DNA of 60,970 nucleotides, taken from NCBI GenBank assembly GCA_001769195.1, contig MEOK01000027.1, forward strand, positions 6,164 to 67,133, given 5' to 3'. The translations under genes and the position numbers were made by a program. A model generated the notes under the pieces. It made no database searches. It saw only the letters and a list, made by a program, of their open reading frames with translations, and was not told the origin of the DNA. Positions 7,930 through 17,380 of the stretch are shown here, piece by piece (positions within the stretch are counted from its first letter, which is position 1; each line of letters begins with the position of its first letter). Source of the stretch: Bacteroidetes bacterium GWF2_40_14 (GTDB lineage: Bacteria > Bacteroidota > Bacteroidia > Bacteroidales > UBA932).

Positions 7930-10470
7930 TTACTTTAACAACTCTTCCAATTTCCTCTCCAATGCTTCTCCTCGCAAACTTGTTGCTACAATTGTGCCAT
8001 TTTCATCTAGCAAGAAATTAGCAGGAATTCCCGTAACTCCATACATCCTAACAATTTCGCTCTTCCATCCTTTTAAATCTGAAAGTTGGGTCCATGGCAT
8101 CTTGTCATCTGCAACAGCTTTCCTCCAGGACTCTTTTTTATCATCCAGCGAAACTGCTACTACATCAAATCCTTTTGCGTGATATTTATTATATGCTTTC
8201 AACACATTTGGATTCTCTGCCCTGCATGGACCACACCACGAAGCCCAGAAATCGAGTAGAATATAATGTCCCTTCTTAAGGCAGGAACTCATTTTAACCT
8301 CTTTGCCATTAATATCCATTAACGTAAAGTCTTTAAATGATTTTCCGACCCCAACGGATTTTACCATCATATCATTCATCACATTTTTATCTACTATTGC
8401 CTTGAAAATTTGTCCAACATGAGAGCTCTTAATCTCATCACTCAGACTATTAAATAGATCGGGCCATAACTCTTCTGCACGCGCAAAAGGAAGGGGCGAC
8501 TTTCCAAGCTCAAACAGACAAAATAAACTACTAATATCACTTGTGTTTGTTTTAACATAAGATTTAAGAAAATCTCTTTTATCTTCTGCAAGTTTCCTGT
8601 TTTCTGCCCTGTATTGTAAAAGTTTAGTGCGGATATCATCACTTAGGTCTTCTGGTTTTGGATTCTTGGACCAGTCGATATTTAATCCCATCATTTTAGT
8701 TTGGACATTACTCATAGGAGTGTCAAATTTTTCATCTAAGATTTTCCTAAGCGAAATTACACTTTGAAAAGATGGAGCATTATTGGTCACATCATACGAG
8801 GTTGCAGAGATATTCACATTGATATTAAAGTTGTTTTCTGCAAGTATATTACCATTCCCAGACCTCATCCCTAGAACCTTGCAATTCAGCTTGGCTGTTT
8901 TGTCTTCTATTCTAAGCTGTAATAAAACAGGACAATCGGTTAAATTAACATTGAATGAAAAACTCCCGTTAACAATATTGGTTGATTGAACTATTTTATT
9001 TTCACCATTTATGCCAACTAATTCAAGAAATATTTGCTGGTCAGGAATACCGCTTACATTTCCCGCAATATTAACAGATTTTGGCTGTGATGGTAAATTA
9101 CCGGCAGCATTTTGCTCCATTTTTTTCAGTTGATCCAATAGTCTGTTTTTTATGGGTTCGTTAGCCATCTTAAGATTTTCAAACTCAGAAATTGCCTTTT
9201 TTTGGTATTTTATTCCCTCTTCTACCCGTCCAAGCTTGAATAGCAACCCCGCTTTTACCTCTGTCATTGTGAAGTTATCAAAATACTGGTAAGCAACATC
9301 AGCCCAGTTTAGAGCATCTGTCAGCAAATTCTTATCGGTCACTACTTTTAATGCAGATTGTGCAATATTGCGTAAACGAAAACCATAGTTTAAAGATTCC
9401 ATTTTTGCCATCTTTCGCGCTAAACCAATCTCATCCTCTGTTCTATCTTTAAACATGCCGGACTTAACTTGCTGTTCAAACTTTATCAAAGAAACGGAGT
9501 CAGATTTTGCAATTAGTTTTTTATCGTAATTCAGTACCGATTTACTATATCGGGATAATACCTCAGATAGTTTTTTATCGTTTGAAGTAGCTGTGTAATA
9601 CTTCATAAACGCTTCGTCGGCAATCCACTCCTTGTTTGTATTATCTGTATTAAATAAAACCAGAGCACTAATTATTTTTTGCAGAAGAACTTCGTCTCTT
9701 TTCTCAATAGCGCGTTCAATGTCGTTACTTGCCAGATAACCTAGAGTTCTGCTTAGGGTTTCTGTTTTGGGGTAACCAAGTTTTTTTGCAACCTCATCTT
9801 TATTATCTGTCAGAAATCCGAAAAATAAACCATCTATATTGATGTTTTTATTTTTCAGCAAAATTGTGAGAGTCTCTTTATTTAGTATTTCATCTTTTGA
9901 ACATAGAGAGACATACATATCTGCAGCATCTGCACTACTGACGCCTCTCACCTGGCTTTTTTGCATATATTTCAACAGAAACTCCTTGTCTTTACTTTTG
10001 GCGTCATATTGACTTTTCAAAAGAGCAAATGGCTCAGGGTCACTAAACTCCCTAATAGCATTTTCTGCCTCCTTCAAAAATTTCTCTTCCGGCATCGATC
10101 CCATACTGCTATAGAAAAGTATTCCATCGCCATTTATAAAGAGATATGTAGGGAAACCTGTAACACCGTATTTTTTTGCGATTGCAACGCCTTCTCCCTT
10201 TTCTGCATCAATTTTATAGTTGATAAAATTTTTGTTGAACACATCACCAACACTCTTACTTGGGAATATATCTTTTGCCATAAGCTTGCAGGGGCCGCAC
10301 CATGATGTATATACATCTATAAATACTAGTTTTTTTTCGGTTCTGGCCTTTTCCAGCACCTCTTTCCAGCTTCCGGTTTCAAATTTGATTCCATCCTGAG
10401 CAAAGGAGGAACATGGAATTAATGTTGCTGTAATCCAGCACAATAACGAAAATAAAATGGTTTTTCTCAT
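7930..10470 (-). CDS. Exported protein with two thioredoxin domains
   Basis: Predicted periplasmic protein of 846 residues with a signal peptide ending near SSFAQ. The Pro before the leader Cys argues against a lipobox. An N-terminal thioredoxin_7-like domain has active site WCGPC (Cys58, Cys61). A long helical middle follows, then a DUF4369-like beta segment (~465-560, VNIAGNVSGIPDQQIFLEL). The C-terminal TlpA-type domain has a second WCGPC (Cys746, Cys749) and the cis-Pro motif GVTGIPANFLL. An upstream ATG at 10488 would overlap the SusD gene; the ATG at 10470 gives a typical leader and is preferred. It is last in the sigma/FecR/SusCD unit and probably handles thiol redox for proteins of that locus. 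Confidence 0.85.
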   Translation of the reverse strand: MRKTILFSLLCWITATLIPCSSFAQDGIKFETGSWKEVLEKARTEKKLVFIDVYTSWCGPCKLMAKDIFPSKSVGDVFNKNFINYKIDAEKGEGVAIAKKYGVTGFPTYLFINGDGILFYSSMGSMPEEKFLKEAENAIREFSDPEPFALLKSQYDAKSKDKEFLLKYMQKSQVRGVSSADAADMYVSLCSKDEILNKETLTILLKNKNINIDGLFFGFLTDNKDEVAKKLGYPKTETLSRTLGYLASNDIERAIEKRDEVLLQKIISALVLFNTDNTNKEWIADEAFMKYYTATSNDKKLSEVLSRYSKSVLNYDKKLIAKSDSVSLIKFEQQVKSGMFKDRTEDEIGLARKMAKMESLNYGFRLRNIAQSALKVVTDKNLLTDALNWADVAYQYFDNFTMTEVKAGLLFKLGRVEEGIKYQKKAISEFENLKMANEPIKNRLLDQLKKMEQNAAGNLPSQPKSVNIAGNVSGIPDQQIFLELVGINGENKIVQSTNIVNGSFSFNVNLTDCPVLLQLRIEDKTAKLNCKVLGMRSGNGNILAENNFNINVNISATSYDVTNNAPSFQSVISLRKILDEKFDTPMSNVQTKMMGLNIDWSKNPKPEDLSDDIRTKLLQYRAENRKLAEDKRDFLKSYVKTNTSDISSLFCLFELGKSPLPFARAEELWPDLFNSLSDEIKSSHVGQIFKAIVDKNVMNDMMVKSVGVGKSFKDFTLMDINGKEVKMSSCLKKGHYILLDFWASWCGPCRAENPNVLKAYNKYHAKGFDVVAVSLDDKKESWRKAVADDKMPWTQLSDLKGWKSEIVRMYGVTGIPANFLLDENGTIVATSLRGEALERKLEELLK

Positions 10471-10480
10471 AAATAACGTA

Positions 10481-11950
10481 TTATTCATTATCGCTCATAT
10501 TTGGATTTAATAGTAGAACCTTAGCAGGAATCTTCATTGTAAGCCTTTTGTTCTGTAATGTAAATGTTTCAGTTCCATAGGTTCTGGTGTTGTCAATATT
10601 ATTGTATGTACCCTCCAGAGAAAGTCTTCTCATGTCAAACCATCTTAACCCAGTACCGGCAAATTCCCTGATTCTCTCCTCTAAAATAAATCTGATCATA
10701 GCATCTTTTGTAGTAACAGAAACAATAGCATCTGCCTCAGGCATCCTTTTTTTACGAAGAGTTTCAACATCTGCTTTAGCCCCGGTTAAATCGTTAGTTC
10801 TGGCTTTACACTCTGCCCTCATTAGATAGAGATCGGGAAGACTAGCACCCCAGTTAACTCCACCTGGAGAACATCTCTGATAACCCGGTAGAGTTGTAGA
10901 CCCCATCATATAGTCTTTGTTGGAAAACAGTCGTCTTCTTAAGTCGGATGTTCCAAATTTGTTCATTACAGCATCTTTCACAAAAATATTACTATAGAAG
11001 TAGTTCATTACGATAGAGAGCTGTCTCATATATATAACTTCATAACTGTCGAACATAGTCGGATGTCCGGAAGCACCTCTGTTTGGTTGAGCAGGGTTGT
11101 ACCATCCTGCAGGAGGAGCAGAGTTCATAAGAGTGTTGTAATCATAAAGTTCAACTTTGAAAGGGAGAGAGGCAACTGCAATTTCGGAGTTATTAAGAGC
11201 AGTTATTGCTTTGGTATAATCTCCCATATAAAAATATGTTCGTCCAAGAATAAACCATGCTGCCGAACGGCCAAGACGTACCCTCACCTTTGCCTGAGCA
11301 GGTAGATCCGGAATAGACTCTTCAATCTCCTTGACGATAAAATCATAAATCTCTTTTACAGTTCCACGGGTGAAATCTTTTGCTGTAATATCTGCCTTTG
11401 TAACGAGAGGAACACCAGGATCCTGAGCAGCGGTTGCACTATTATATGGTTTTGCAAACTGATTTACAAGGAGAAGATAATTAAAGGCCCTGTTAATTCT
11501 TGCCTCAGCCTGCACCTCTCTTTTTCGCGTGTCTGTGGCACCAGTACAATTCATTACACCATTTATTGCAAGATTGTAAACGTATATAGGAACATACATG
11601 GCTCCCCATTCGTTAGGGTCCTCATTCTCTTCGTAAATTTTGTCACTCCATTTATATGCATTTATTTCATACGGAGCCTTTGACCCAAAATATTGAGGTG
11701 TTGTAAAAACATCGTCCGACATAATTAATGGAGCACCGGCAGCACCTAAAATTAGAGTTCCTCCACTTTCCAGAGTTCTGAAATTTTGAAGATTGAGAAG
11801 CATAATGTTGTTTAAAAGGCCATTGTAATGGTCAATATTTTCTAAAATATCTTTTCCTTTTGGTTTAACATCCAGGAACTTCTCACAACTGCTGACTGAT
11901 AACAGTAAAACAGCAGCTATTAATATTTGTGTTATGTTAATTTTTCTCAT
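10481..11950 (-). CDS. SusD/RagB family outer-membrane nutrient-binding lipoprotein
   Basis: Surface lipoprotein of 489 residues with lipobox VSSC, followed by the SusD-typical EKFLDVKPKG. TPR-like helical repeats and RINRAFNYLLLVNQFAKPYN match the family helix core. The C-terminal part has FILEERIREFAGTGLRWFDMRR, given here as ILEERIREFAGTGLRWFDM, the hallmark of SusD. It would form the lid of the SusC barrel encoded just upstream, 18 bases away. The ligand is unknown; the FecI/FecR-type regulators in this unit fit a TonB-linked uptake system controlled by its own substrate. Confidence 0.94.
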   Translation of the reverse strand: MRKINITQILIAAVLLLSVSSCEKFLDVKPKGKDILENIDHYNGLLNNIMLLNLQNFRTLESGGTLILGAAGAPLIMSDDVFTTPQYFGSKAPYEINAYKWSDKIYEENEDPNEWGAMYVPIYVYNLAINGVMNCTGATDTRKREVQAEARINRAFNYLLLVNQFAKPYNSATAAQDPGVPLVTKADITAKDFTRGTVKEIYDFIVKEIEESIPDLPAQAKVRVRLGRSAAWFILGRTYFYMGDYTKAITALNNSEIAVASLPFKVELYDYNTLMNSAPPAGWYNPAQPNRGASGHPTMFDSYEVIYMRQLSIVMNYFYSNIFVKDAVMNKFGTSDLRRRLFSNKDYMMGSTTLPGYQRCSPGGVNWGASLPDLYLMRAECKARTNDLTGAKADVETLRKKRMPEADAIVSVTTKDAMIRFILEERIREFAGTGLRWFDMRRLSLEGTYNNIDNTRTYGTETFTLQNKRLTMKIPAKVLLLNPNMSDNE

Positions 11951-11968
11951 TGTTATTAATTTTAGCTG

Positions 11969-14900
11969 TTATAAAAGGGTGACTTTCAAACCAATCGTAA
12001 TAAACGGAGGAGTCTTGTCTGTTCTGGTGCCTTGTCTTATATTATAAAATTCAGGATCAATATCAAACTTATTATTTTTCCAGATCATTATATTATTCAC
12101 TTGCCCGTAAACGGAAAGGTTCTCCATATATATCTTAGAAATTATTTTTTTAGGTATTGAGTAAGATATTGTGAAATCTCTGATTTTAGCATAGGAGGCA
12201 CTTATGATGTTTTGAACAGATTGGGTATATATTGGCAGATATCTTTGTGAATTGCTAGTACCCGTGTTGGCGATATATTTTGGTACGTCAGTAATGGCCT
12301 CATCGCCGGCTACTTTCCATCTGGAGCTAAAACTCTCCTTTAAATTTTCAGTCACTCTTCCTGTATAGAATGTGTTAACATCGTTTCTCATCATATGCCC
12401 AAGGTTGTATACTATAAGTGCTGAAAGAGTAAAACCATTCCACGAGAATTCATTTGTAATTCCACCATACCATTTAGGTTGGGTAACTCCTTTAAAAATA
12501 GGGTCATCAATCGACAACTGAGACGATAATGTTGCTTCATTTCCGTTTGCCTTACGTGCAACAGGATTACCATTTTGGTTAAGGCCAATATTATCAAATC
12601 CAAACAGTGAGTATGCCGGATATCCTTCAATAAACTGTTCGTACATCTTACTGCTGAAATCCAGAGCGGTATTACGTTTAATCTCAGTTAACCTGTTACT
12701 ATTGTAAGAGAGAGTAAATCCGGTGTTCCAGATAAAGTTTTTGGTTGAGATATTTACACTGTTGATCATTACCTCAAACCCTTTATTGTCTATCTGTCCC
12801 AGGTTTCCATATGCATAGTACCAGCCGGTAGTTGGGTCAAGCGGCTGATAACCTAACAGATCTGTTGTTTTTTTCTGATATACATCTACTGAACCAGAAA
12901 TTCTGTTTTTTAGCACAGCAAAGTCAATACCTATGTTGGTTGTTGAGGTTCTCTCCCATGAAAGACCAGCATTACCCGGAAGTGCAACAACATATCCAAT
13001 CTCTGTAAAACGTGAATTGTTTGTTGGGAACAGAATATCGAAAGGACCCCCCGAACCTGGTCTCGGAGAGTTTCCTCCAAAGCCGTAGGTAACTCTCAAG
13101 TTTAAATTATCTATAAGATCGGATGTGCAAAACTTCTCTTTAGTAATGTTCCATGAAGCTCCAAAGCTCCATATTGGCTTAAACTGTGTACTCTTATTAG
13201 AGCCGAAGAGGTTAGACTGATCCATTCTTATGCTACCGTTAAAGGTATATCTCTTATCATAAGTGTAAGCTGCATTTGCATACAGAGAGAAGAACCTGGA
13301 ATCATATTCACCGAATGTCTCTGCTTTCGAATTTAGGATACTTGTTGACGAGGTTCCCGAAATAATGATTGGAGAGGAGACTCCGGTTGTAGAGAGTGCT
13401 TTCTCGTCATAAGGGCTGTATGTTTGTGTTTGCATATCAAAACCTCTTCTGTATGTATCATGCATGACAGAAAGATCTCCCCTTACTTCTGTTCCTGCAA
13501 GAGATGTGATTTGGTGTTTTTCGGCTAAGGTTTTATCGAAAAGGAGTTGGTTCCTCACTGTCCACGATGTGTTATTTACACTGTTTGTTTGATAGTGGCC
13601 ACCTGTTGTTGGCAGGTAATATGTTGGTAACGATGTTGGAGATGCGGGGGCAACTGTAAAACAGACAAGTTCATCTCTCACTTTATATGAGTTTTTGCTG
13701 TAATAAGCGTAGCCTTTATCAAATTCTTTCTGATACTGGAATTTTCCCTGATATTGTAGCCCCGGGAGAAGATTGATGCTCAGACCGGCATTTACTCTTG
13801 CAATTAAGCTGCTGCTGCTGTTTTGAGTGTAACTGTTCTCGAGCATAGGGAAATAATCCAGATTCAAAAGGCTCTTGTTTTCTGCATCCTTTCTGAATGG
13901 TTCGTATTTTTTTAAGTACGCCTGAGATAAAGCATTGCCACTATTATCGGAGAACATTGCATAAGGAAGATAATTGTTCAAAGTTGTGGGCAGATCAGGA
14001 ACAAGATACTGCTCCCCTGTTTCATAAGAGATATTGGCAGTCAGGTCTAGTTTGATATTTTTTGTGAACTTGAAATCCTGACGTATGTTTATCTGATGTT
14101 TTGATGATGAGGATTTATTTGACTTATTATCTCCCGTATAAGCATAAGAAGCATAATATGTGTGATAATCGCTACCCCCGGAGAAACTTAAACTATGGTT
14201 TGATACCATGGCGTTTTGAGTAAAGTAATCTTCAATCTGCTCTCTGTTGTTCAATCTTTTAAGAGAGTCAATCCGGGAATCGGCAGTTGTTTGGTTTATC
14301 AATCCCCTGCTAAGATCGTAGAGAATTTTTTCATGAGGATAAATGACAGGATTACGTGCTGTGGAAGAGGATGCAATTACCGTGTTCCAGGGATAGTCTG
14401 TAACCGAAAATACCTCTTTTGCGGCATCAACCAGTTGGCTGCTTGTCATCATGTTCTGATAGCTGTAATCTGGTTTCCCTCTCAAAGAGACAAAACTGTT
14501 ATAAGTAACTTTTGGTTTTCTTACCTGGGGCTTTCCCACTTTTGTTGTGATGTTGATAACTCCATTGGCGGCAGAGGCTCCCCATATGGAAGCTGCTGTA
14601 GCATCTTTTAAGAATGTTATACTTTCAACATCATTTGGGTTTACCAGCGACGAAACCACATCATAGTTTGAAGGGACTCCATCAATTACAACAAGAGGCG
14701 ATTTTGCTGCATTAATTGAAGTAAGACCCCTCATCAGAAACTTCTCGGCACCTGCACTCATGTTTACGGACAGACCCGGAACGAGACCTTCCAGACGGTC
14801 TACTATATTCATGCTTGATGTCTTAGATTCTAGTGCCGTATTACGAATGACTGAAAACGAACCTGAACTCCTCTCTCGTGAGAGTGTCTGATATCCAGTA

Positions 14901-15505
14901 ACTACAACGTTTTGCAACTGAACAAGATCCTCCTCCAGCTTGATAGTGTACTCAGTTCTGTTGTCAGCAACAAGGATAATGTTTTTCATGCCAATCATTG
15001 AGATATTTACAGCATCTCCTGCTCTTACAGTTTTAAGCTCAAACCTACCTTGCAGGTCGGTTGTTGCTACCTCTTTTGATTTAGCTGAAAACACAGTTAC
15101 TCCCGGAAGGGGATCACCATTGGAGTCCTTTACAAATCCAATGAATCGATTATTGTCCTGTTGATTCTTCTCTACTGACGAGCTCTTTGGAGAGAGGAGA
15201 ATCTGTTTTCCGGCGATCTTGTAGGCGACTTTGGTTTTTGAAAGAATTTCGTCCAGAACTTTCTCAATGGAGAGTCCGGAGGTGTTGATAGTAACCAATG
15301 AGTTGACATTGATTAGGTTGTCGTTGTAAACAAACCTGTAATCGGTCTGTTTCTGGACTTCCTTTAATACAGTCTTGAGGGGAACATCCTTAAATTTGAG
15401 TGTAATGTTTTGGCCATAAGATGTTTGTGAAAAAAACAAAAAACATGAAACCAAAACGAAACTGCAAATAAAAGATCTGCTTGTTAGTTTTGCATTTTTA
15501 AACAT
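11969..15505 (-). CDS. SusC/RagA TonB-dependent transporter with STN signalling domain
   Basis: Outer-membrane transporter of 1178 residues. It has a signal peptide (~1-31), then a secretin/TonB N-terminal (STN) domain at ~33-105 (ITLKFKDVPLKTVLKEV, IEKVLDEILSKTKVAYKI). A carboxypeptidase-regulatory-like domain follows at ~120-200 (GFVKDSNGDPLPGVTVFS). The plug starts near VVTGYQTLSRERSSGSFSVI, with the SusC signature PLVVIDGVPSNYD and SITFLKDATAASIWGASAANGVI. The barrel ends in an aromatic-rich beta strand (TIGLKVTLL). The STN domain is the part that talks to FecR-type anti-sigma factors, which agrees with the FecR and ECF sigma genes directly upstream. The substrate is not known. Confidence 0.95.
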   Translation of the reverse strand: MFKNAKLTSRSFICSFVLVSCFLFFSQTSYGQNITLKFKDVPLKTVLKEVQKQTDYRFVYNDNLINVNSLVTINTSGLSIEKVLDEILSKTKVAYKIAGKQILLSPKSSSVEKNQQDNNRFIGFVKDSNGDPLPGVTVFSAKSKEVATTDLQGRFELKTVRAGDAVNISMIGMKNIILVADNRTEYTIKLEEDLVQLQNVVVTGYQTLSRERSSGSFSVIRNTALESKTSSMNIVDRLEGLVPGLSVNMSAGAEKFLMRGLTSINAAKSPLVVIDGVPSNYDVVSSLVNPNDVESITFLKDATAASIWGASAANGVINITTKVGKPQVRKPKVTYNSFVSLRGKPDYSYQNMMTSSQLVDAAKEVFSVTDYPWNTVIASSSTARNPVIYPHEKILYDLSRGLINQTTADSRIDSLKRLNNREQIEDYFTQNAMVSNHSLSFSGGSDYHTYYASYAYTGDNKSNKSSSSKHQINIRQDFKFTKNIKLDLTANISYETGEQYLVPDLPTTLNNYLPYAMFSDNSGNALSQAYLKKYEPFRKDAENKSLLNLDYFPMLENSYTQNSSSSLIARVNAGLSINLLPGLQYQGKFQYQKEFDKGYAYYSKNSYKVRDELVCFTVAPASPTSLPTYYLPTTGGHYQTNSVNNTSWTVRNQLLFDKTLAEKHQITSLAGTEVRGDLSVMHDTYRRGFDMQTQTYSPYDEKALSTTGVSSPIIISGTSSTSILNSKAETFGEYDSRFFSLYANAAYTYDKRYTFNGSIRMDQSNLFGSNKSTQFKPIWSFGASWNITKEKFCTSDLIDNLNLRVTYGFGGNSPRPGSGGPFDILFPTNNSRFTEIGYVVALPGNAGLSWERTSTTNIGIDFAVLKNRISGSVDVYQKKTTDLLGYQPLDPTTGWYYAYGNLGQIDNKGFEVMINSVNISTKNFIWNTGFTLSYNSNRLTEIKRNTALDFSSKMYEQFIEGYPAYSLFGFDNIGLNQNGNPVARKANGNEATLSSQLSIDDPIFKGVTQPKWYGGITNEFSWNGFTLSALIVYNLGHMMRNDVNTFYTGRVTENLKESFSSRWKVAGDEAITDVPKYIANTGTSNSQRYLPIYTQSVQNIISASYAKIRDFTISYSIPKKIISKIYMENLSVYGQVNNIMIWKNNKFDIDPEFYNIRQGTRTDKTPPFITIGLKVTLL

Positions 15506-15518
15506 AGTATTTTTTTTA

Positions 15519-15544
15519 AGGTTTCATATTATACGCAGAAACCT
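15519..15544 (-). other. Hairpin between FecR and SusC genes
   Basis: AGGTTTC and GAAACCT arms (7 bp, perfect) around a 12-base loop, ending 13 bases before the SusC start. No T-run follows on the minus strand, so it may set mRNA processing or relative expression of SusC versus FecR rather than terminate. Confidence 0.4.
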
Positions 15545-15566
15545 CTCACTACCCCCGTTTTTTTGC

Positions 15567-16574
15567 TTATTCTTCGTATAATGTATAGGTCTTATCTTTA
15601 ACCGTAAATTTTATATTTGATGTAACCTTCATATATTCAAGAACCTGGGCTATAGATTCTGATTGAAATTCTCCGGTAAGGTGGTTGGTTAGAACGGTAG
15701 AATCTTTAACAAGGATTTTTACACCAAACCAACGCTCCATCTTTTTTATGACTTCGTTCATAGGTGTGTTGTCAAAGACAAGCAGTCCGTTTTTCCAGCT
15801 GGTATTCAGATAAAGATTGGCCTTATTTTTTTCAGTTACAGCTACTCCTTTATTAACAGGGACAGTAATTTCTTCAAGCTTTTTGACCTCAAGTTCACTT
15901 TTATCAGACTCCTTAATGAGCCTGACTGTCCCGGAGACCATAGTAAGTTTGAGTACATTATCGTTTGAATATGATGAAAGGTTAAACTCTGTACCTGTTA
16001 CCTTAACAGTATACCCCGATGCAGTTTTTATGTTCATCGGCCATTTCTCGTTGCTCTCCACAATAAAATATCCCTCACCGTAAAGTTCGAGGTCCCTGCT
16101 TCTGTTAGCGAACTTCTGGGGACACTTTATTGAGCTATTGCTGTTTAGCCAGACTTTACTGCCGTCGGGCAGGGTTATTAAACCCTTTACTCCCGGATTT
16201 ACAGTGTATTGGAATGTGGTGCTATCCTGTTCCGGAGCAATATAGCTAAACGCAATTGCATTTTGTTCAAGCGTTTTTATTTTATTACTGAAGTGAATAT
16301 ACTGATATAATAAAATGCCAACAAGGGGGATTGACAGTATTGCTGCAATCTTGTATAAAAAAGTGTAGTTACGTCTTCTCCGTATATCGGACATCATGGA
16401 AGAGACCATCTTTTCGGGAGCAGCATTGTTTGGCATGCCAGACATGGTCCTGTCAATGTCCCTTCTTATGAAATCTTTCCTCTCCTCTGGACTCCCTTCC
16501 AGATGCTTGAACATCTTTTCTTTCTCGGAATCAGAAGCGGTACCCTTTAAATATTTATCTTTAATACTATTCAT
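15567..16574 (-). CDS. FecR-family anti-sigma factor
   Basis: Inner-membrane regulator of 335 residues. A cytoplasmic N-terminal domain (~1-75) precedes a single membrane helix near residues 76-94 (FLYKIAAILSIPLVGILLY). The periplasmic FecR domain carries TLPDGSKVWLNSNSSIKCPQ and LYGEGYFIVESNEKWP, and a C-terminal DUF4974/STN-like domain has VFDNTPMNEVIKKMERWFGV. It would hold the sigma factor encoded upstream inactive until the SusC STN domain signals substrate. It sits between sigma and SusC with short gaps, the usual order of such loci. Confidence 0.95.
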   Translation of the reverse strand: MNSIKDKYLKGTASDSEKEKMFKHLEGSPEERKDFIRRDIDRTMSGMPNNAAPEKMVSSMMSDIRRRRNYTFLYKIAAILSIPLVGILLYQYIHFSNKIKTLEQNAIAFSYIAPEQDSTTFQYTVNPGVKGLITLPDGSKVWLNSNSSIKCPQKFANRSRDLELYGEGYFIVESNEKWPMNIKTASGYTVKVTGTEFNLSSYSNDNVLKLTMVSGTVRLIKESDKSELEVKKLEEITVPVNKGVAVTEKNKANLYLNTSWKNGLLVFDNTPMNEVIKKMERWFGVKILVKDSTVLTNHLTGEFQSESIAQVLEYMKVTSNIKFTVKDKTYTLYEE

Positions 16575-16606
16575 GTGTGCAAAGTACTTCTCAAATTATA
16601 CAATTT

Positions 16607-17209
16607 TTAACGCAGTAACCCCATAAAAAATGGAAGAAACTGAATAAATCGTCCCAATTTCTTCTTGAATATCTTTAATGCGGCAGAGATGTTGTGTTCC
16701 ACGGTTTTTACTGAAATACCCAGTTGATCCGATATCTCCTTGTAAGAGAGTCCGTTTTTACGACTCAGTACAAAAGAGTCCTTTATCTTAGCTGGTAATA
16801 TATCATAAGTCTTATCTATGACATTCTGCATATCCAATGCATCTATACGTGAAGACATATAATCGTCACTCAAAACGGATATCTTGTATGCAATTTCTGA
16901 CTTGTCGAGAGAATCGGTCAATTTGAAAGCACGATTTCTTAGAATGTTGATGATTCTGTTTCTGGCTATTGTGAATAGAAACGACTTTAAACTCTGGTCC
17001 AGATTGATTTTCTCCCGGTTCTCCCAAATAGTTATAAAAGAGTCATGGACAATATCTTCAATTATAGTATAATCAGTCATATACCTGGAGAGAAAATACT
17101 TTAGATTGCAGTATTCTGCCCTGTAGAAAATTTCAAAAGCCTTTTCGTTTCCTGCTTTAATAGCAGAAATTATCGAAAATTCAGCAGTTCCGGGTATGTT
17201 CGTTTCCAC
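16607..17209 (-). CDS. RNA polymerase ECF sigma factor (FecI-like)
   Basis: Sigma-70 family factor of 200 residues. Region 2 is in the N-terminal half (FLSRYMTDYTIIEDIVHDSFITIWENRE, core IIEDIVHDSFITIWENRE) with SFLFTIARNRIINILR. Region 4 is a helix-turn-helix at ~140-185 (KNGLSYKEISDQLGISVKTV). It is predicted to drive the downstream SusCD locus. Gap to FecR is 32 bases. The predicted -7 box ends only five bases before the ATG, so the message may have almost no 5' leader, or a downstream start may be used. Confidence 0.95.
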   Translation of the reverse strand: METNIPGTAEFSIISAIKAGNEKAFEIFYRAEYCNLKYFLSRYMTDYTIIEDIVHDSFITIWENREKINLDQSLKSFLFTIARNRIINILRNRAFKLTDSLDKSEIAYKISVLSDDYMSSRIDALDMQNVIDKTYDILPAKIKDSFVLSRKNGLSYKEISDQLGISVKTVEHNISAALKIFKKKLGRFIQFLPFFMGLLR

Positions 17210-17213
17210 CCGA

Positions 17214-17221
17214 CAAATATA
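17214..17221 (-). promoter_or_regulatory. -7 element TATATTTG before the ECF sigma gene
   Basis: Perfect TAnnTTTG on the minus strand, five bases before the sigma gene ATG. No TTTG is at the -33 distance, where the 106-bp repeat is approached. Moderately likely. Confidence 0.35.
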
Positions 17222-17245
17222 TCAAATTTTAGTTACAGTATGCCT

Positions 17246-17351
17246 AGCCCTATGCTTTCATGGCATATCTTTGAATATCAGGTAAATATGCCTAATGTTA
17301 ATTATTGTTAAGGCATTGATTATAAGCACTTGGCCATAAAAGCATAGGGCT
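17246..17351. repeat. 106-bp palindromic element, copy A
   Basis: Terminal inverted repeats AGCCCTATGCTTTCATGGC and GCCATAAAAGCATAGGGCT pair over 19 bases with one mismatch around an AT-rich core. An internal ATGCCT/AGGCAT pair is also present. The same element recurs at 19139-19244, equal in length and identical at 86 of 106 positions by hand count in ungapped alignment. Copy A lies between the ECF sigma gene and the end of the AbiEii-type toxin gene. No coding capacity. Confidence 0.85.
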
Positions 17352-17380
17352 GAAACTTTATCCTGATAGAACTTAAGTAT

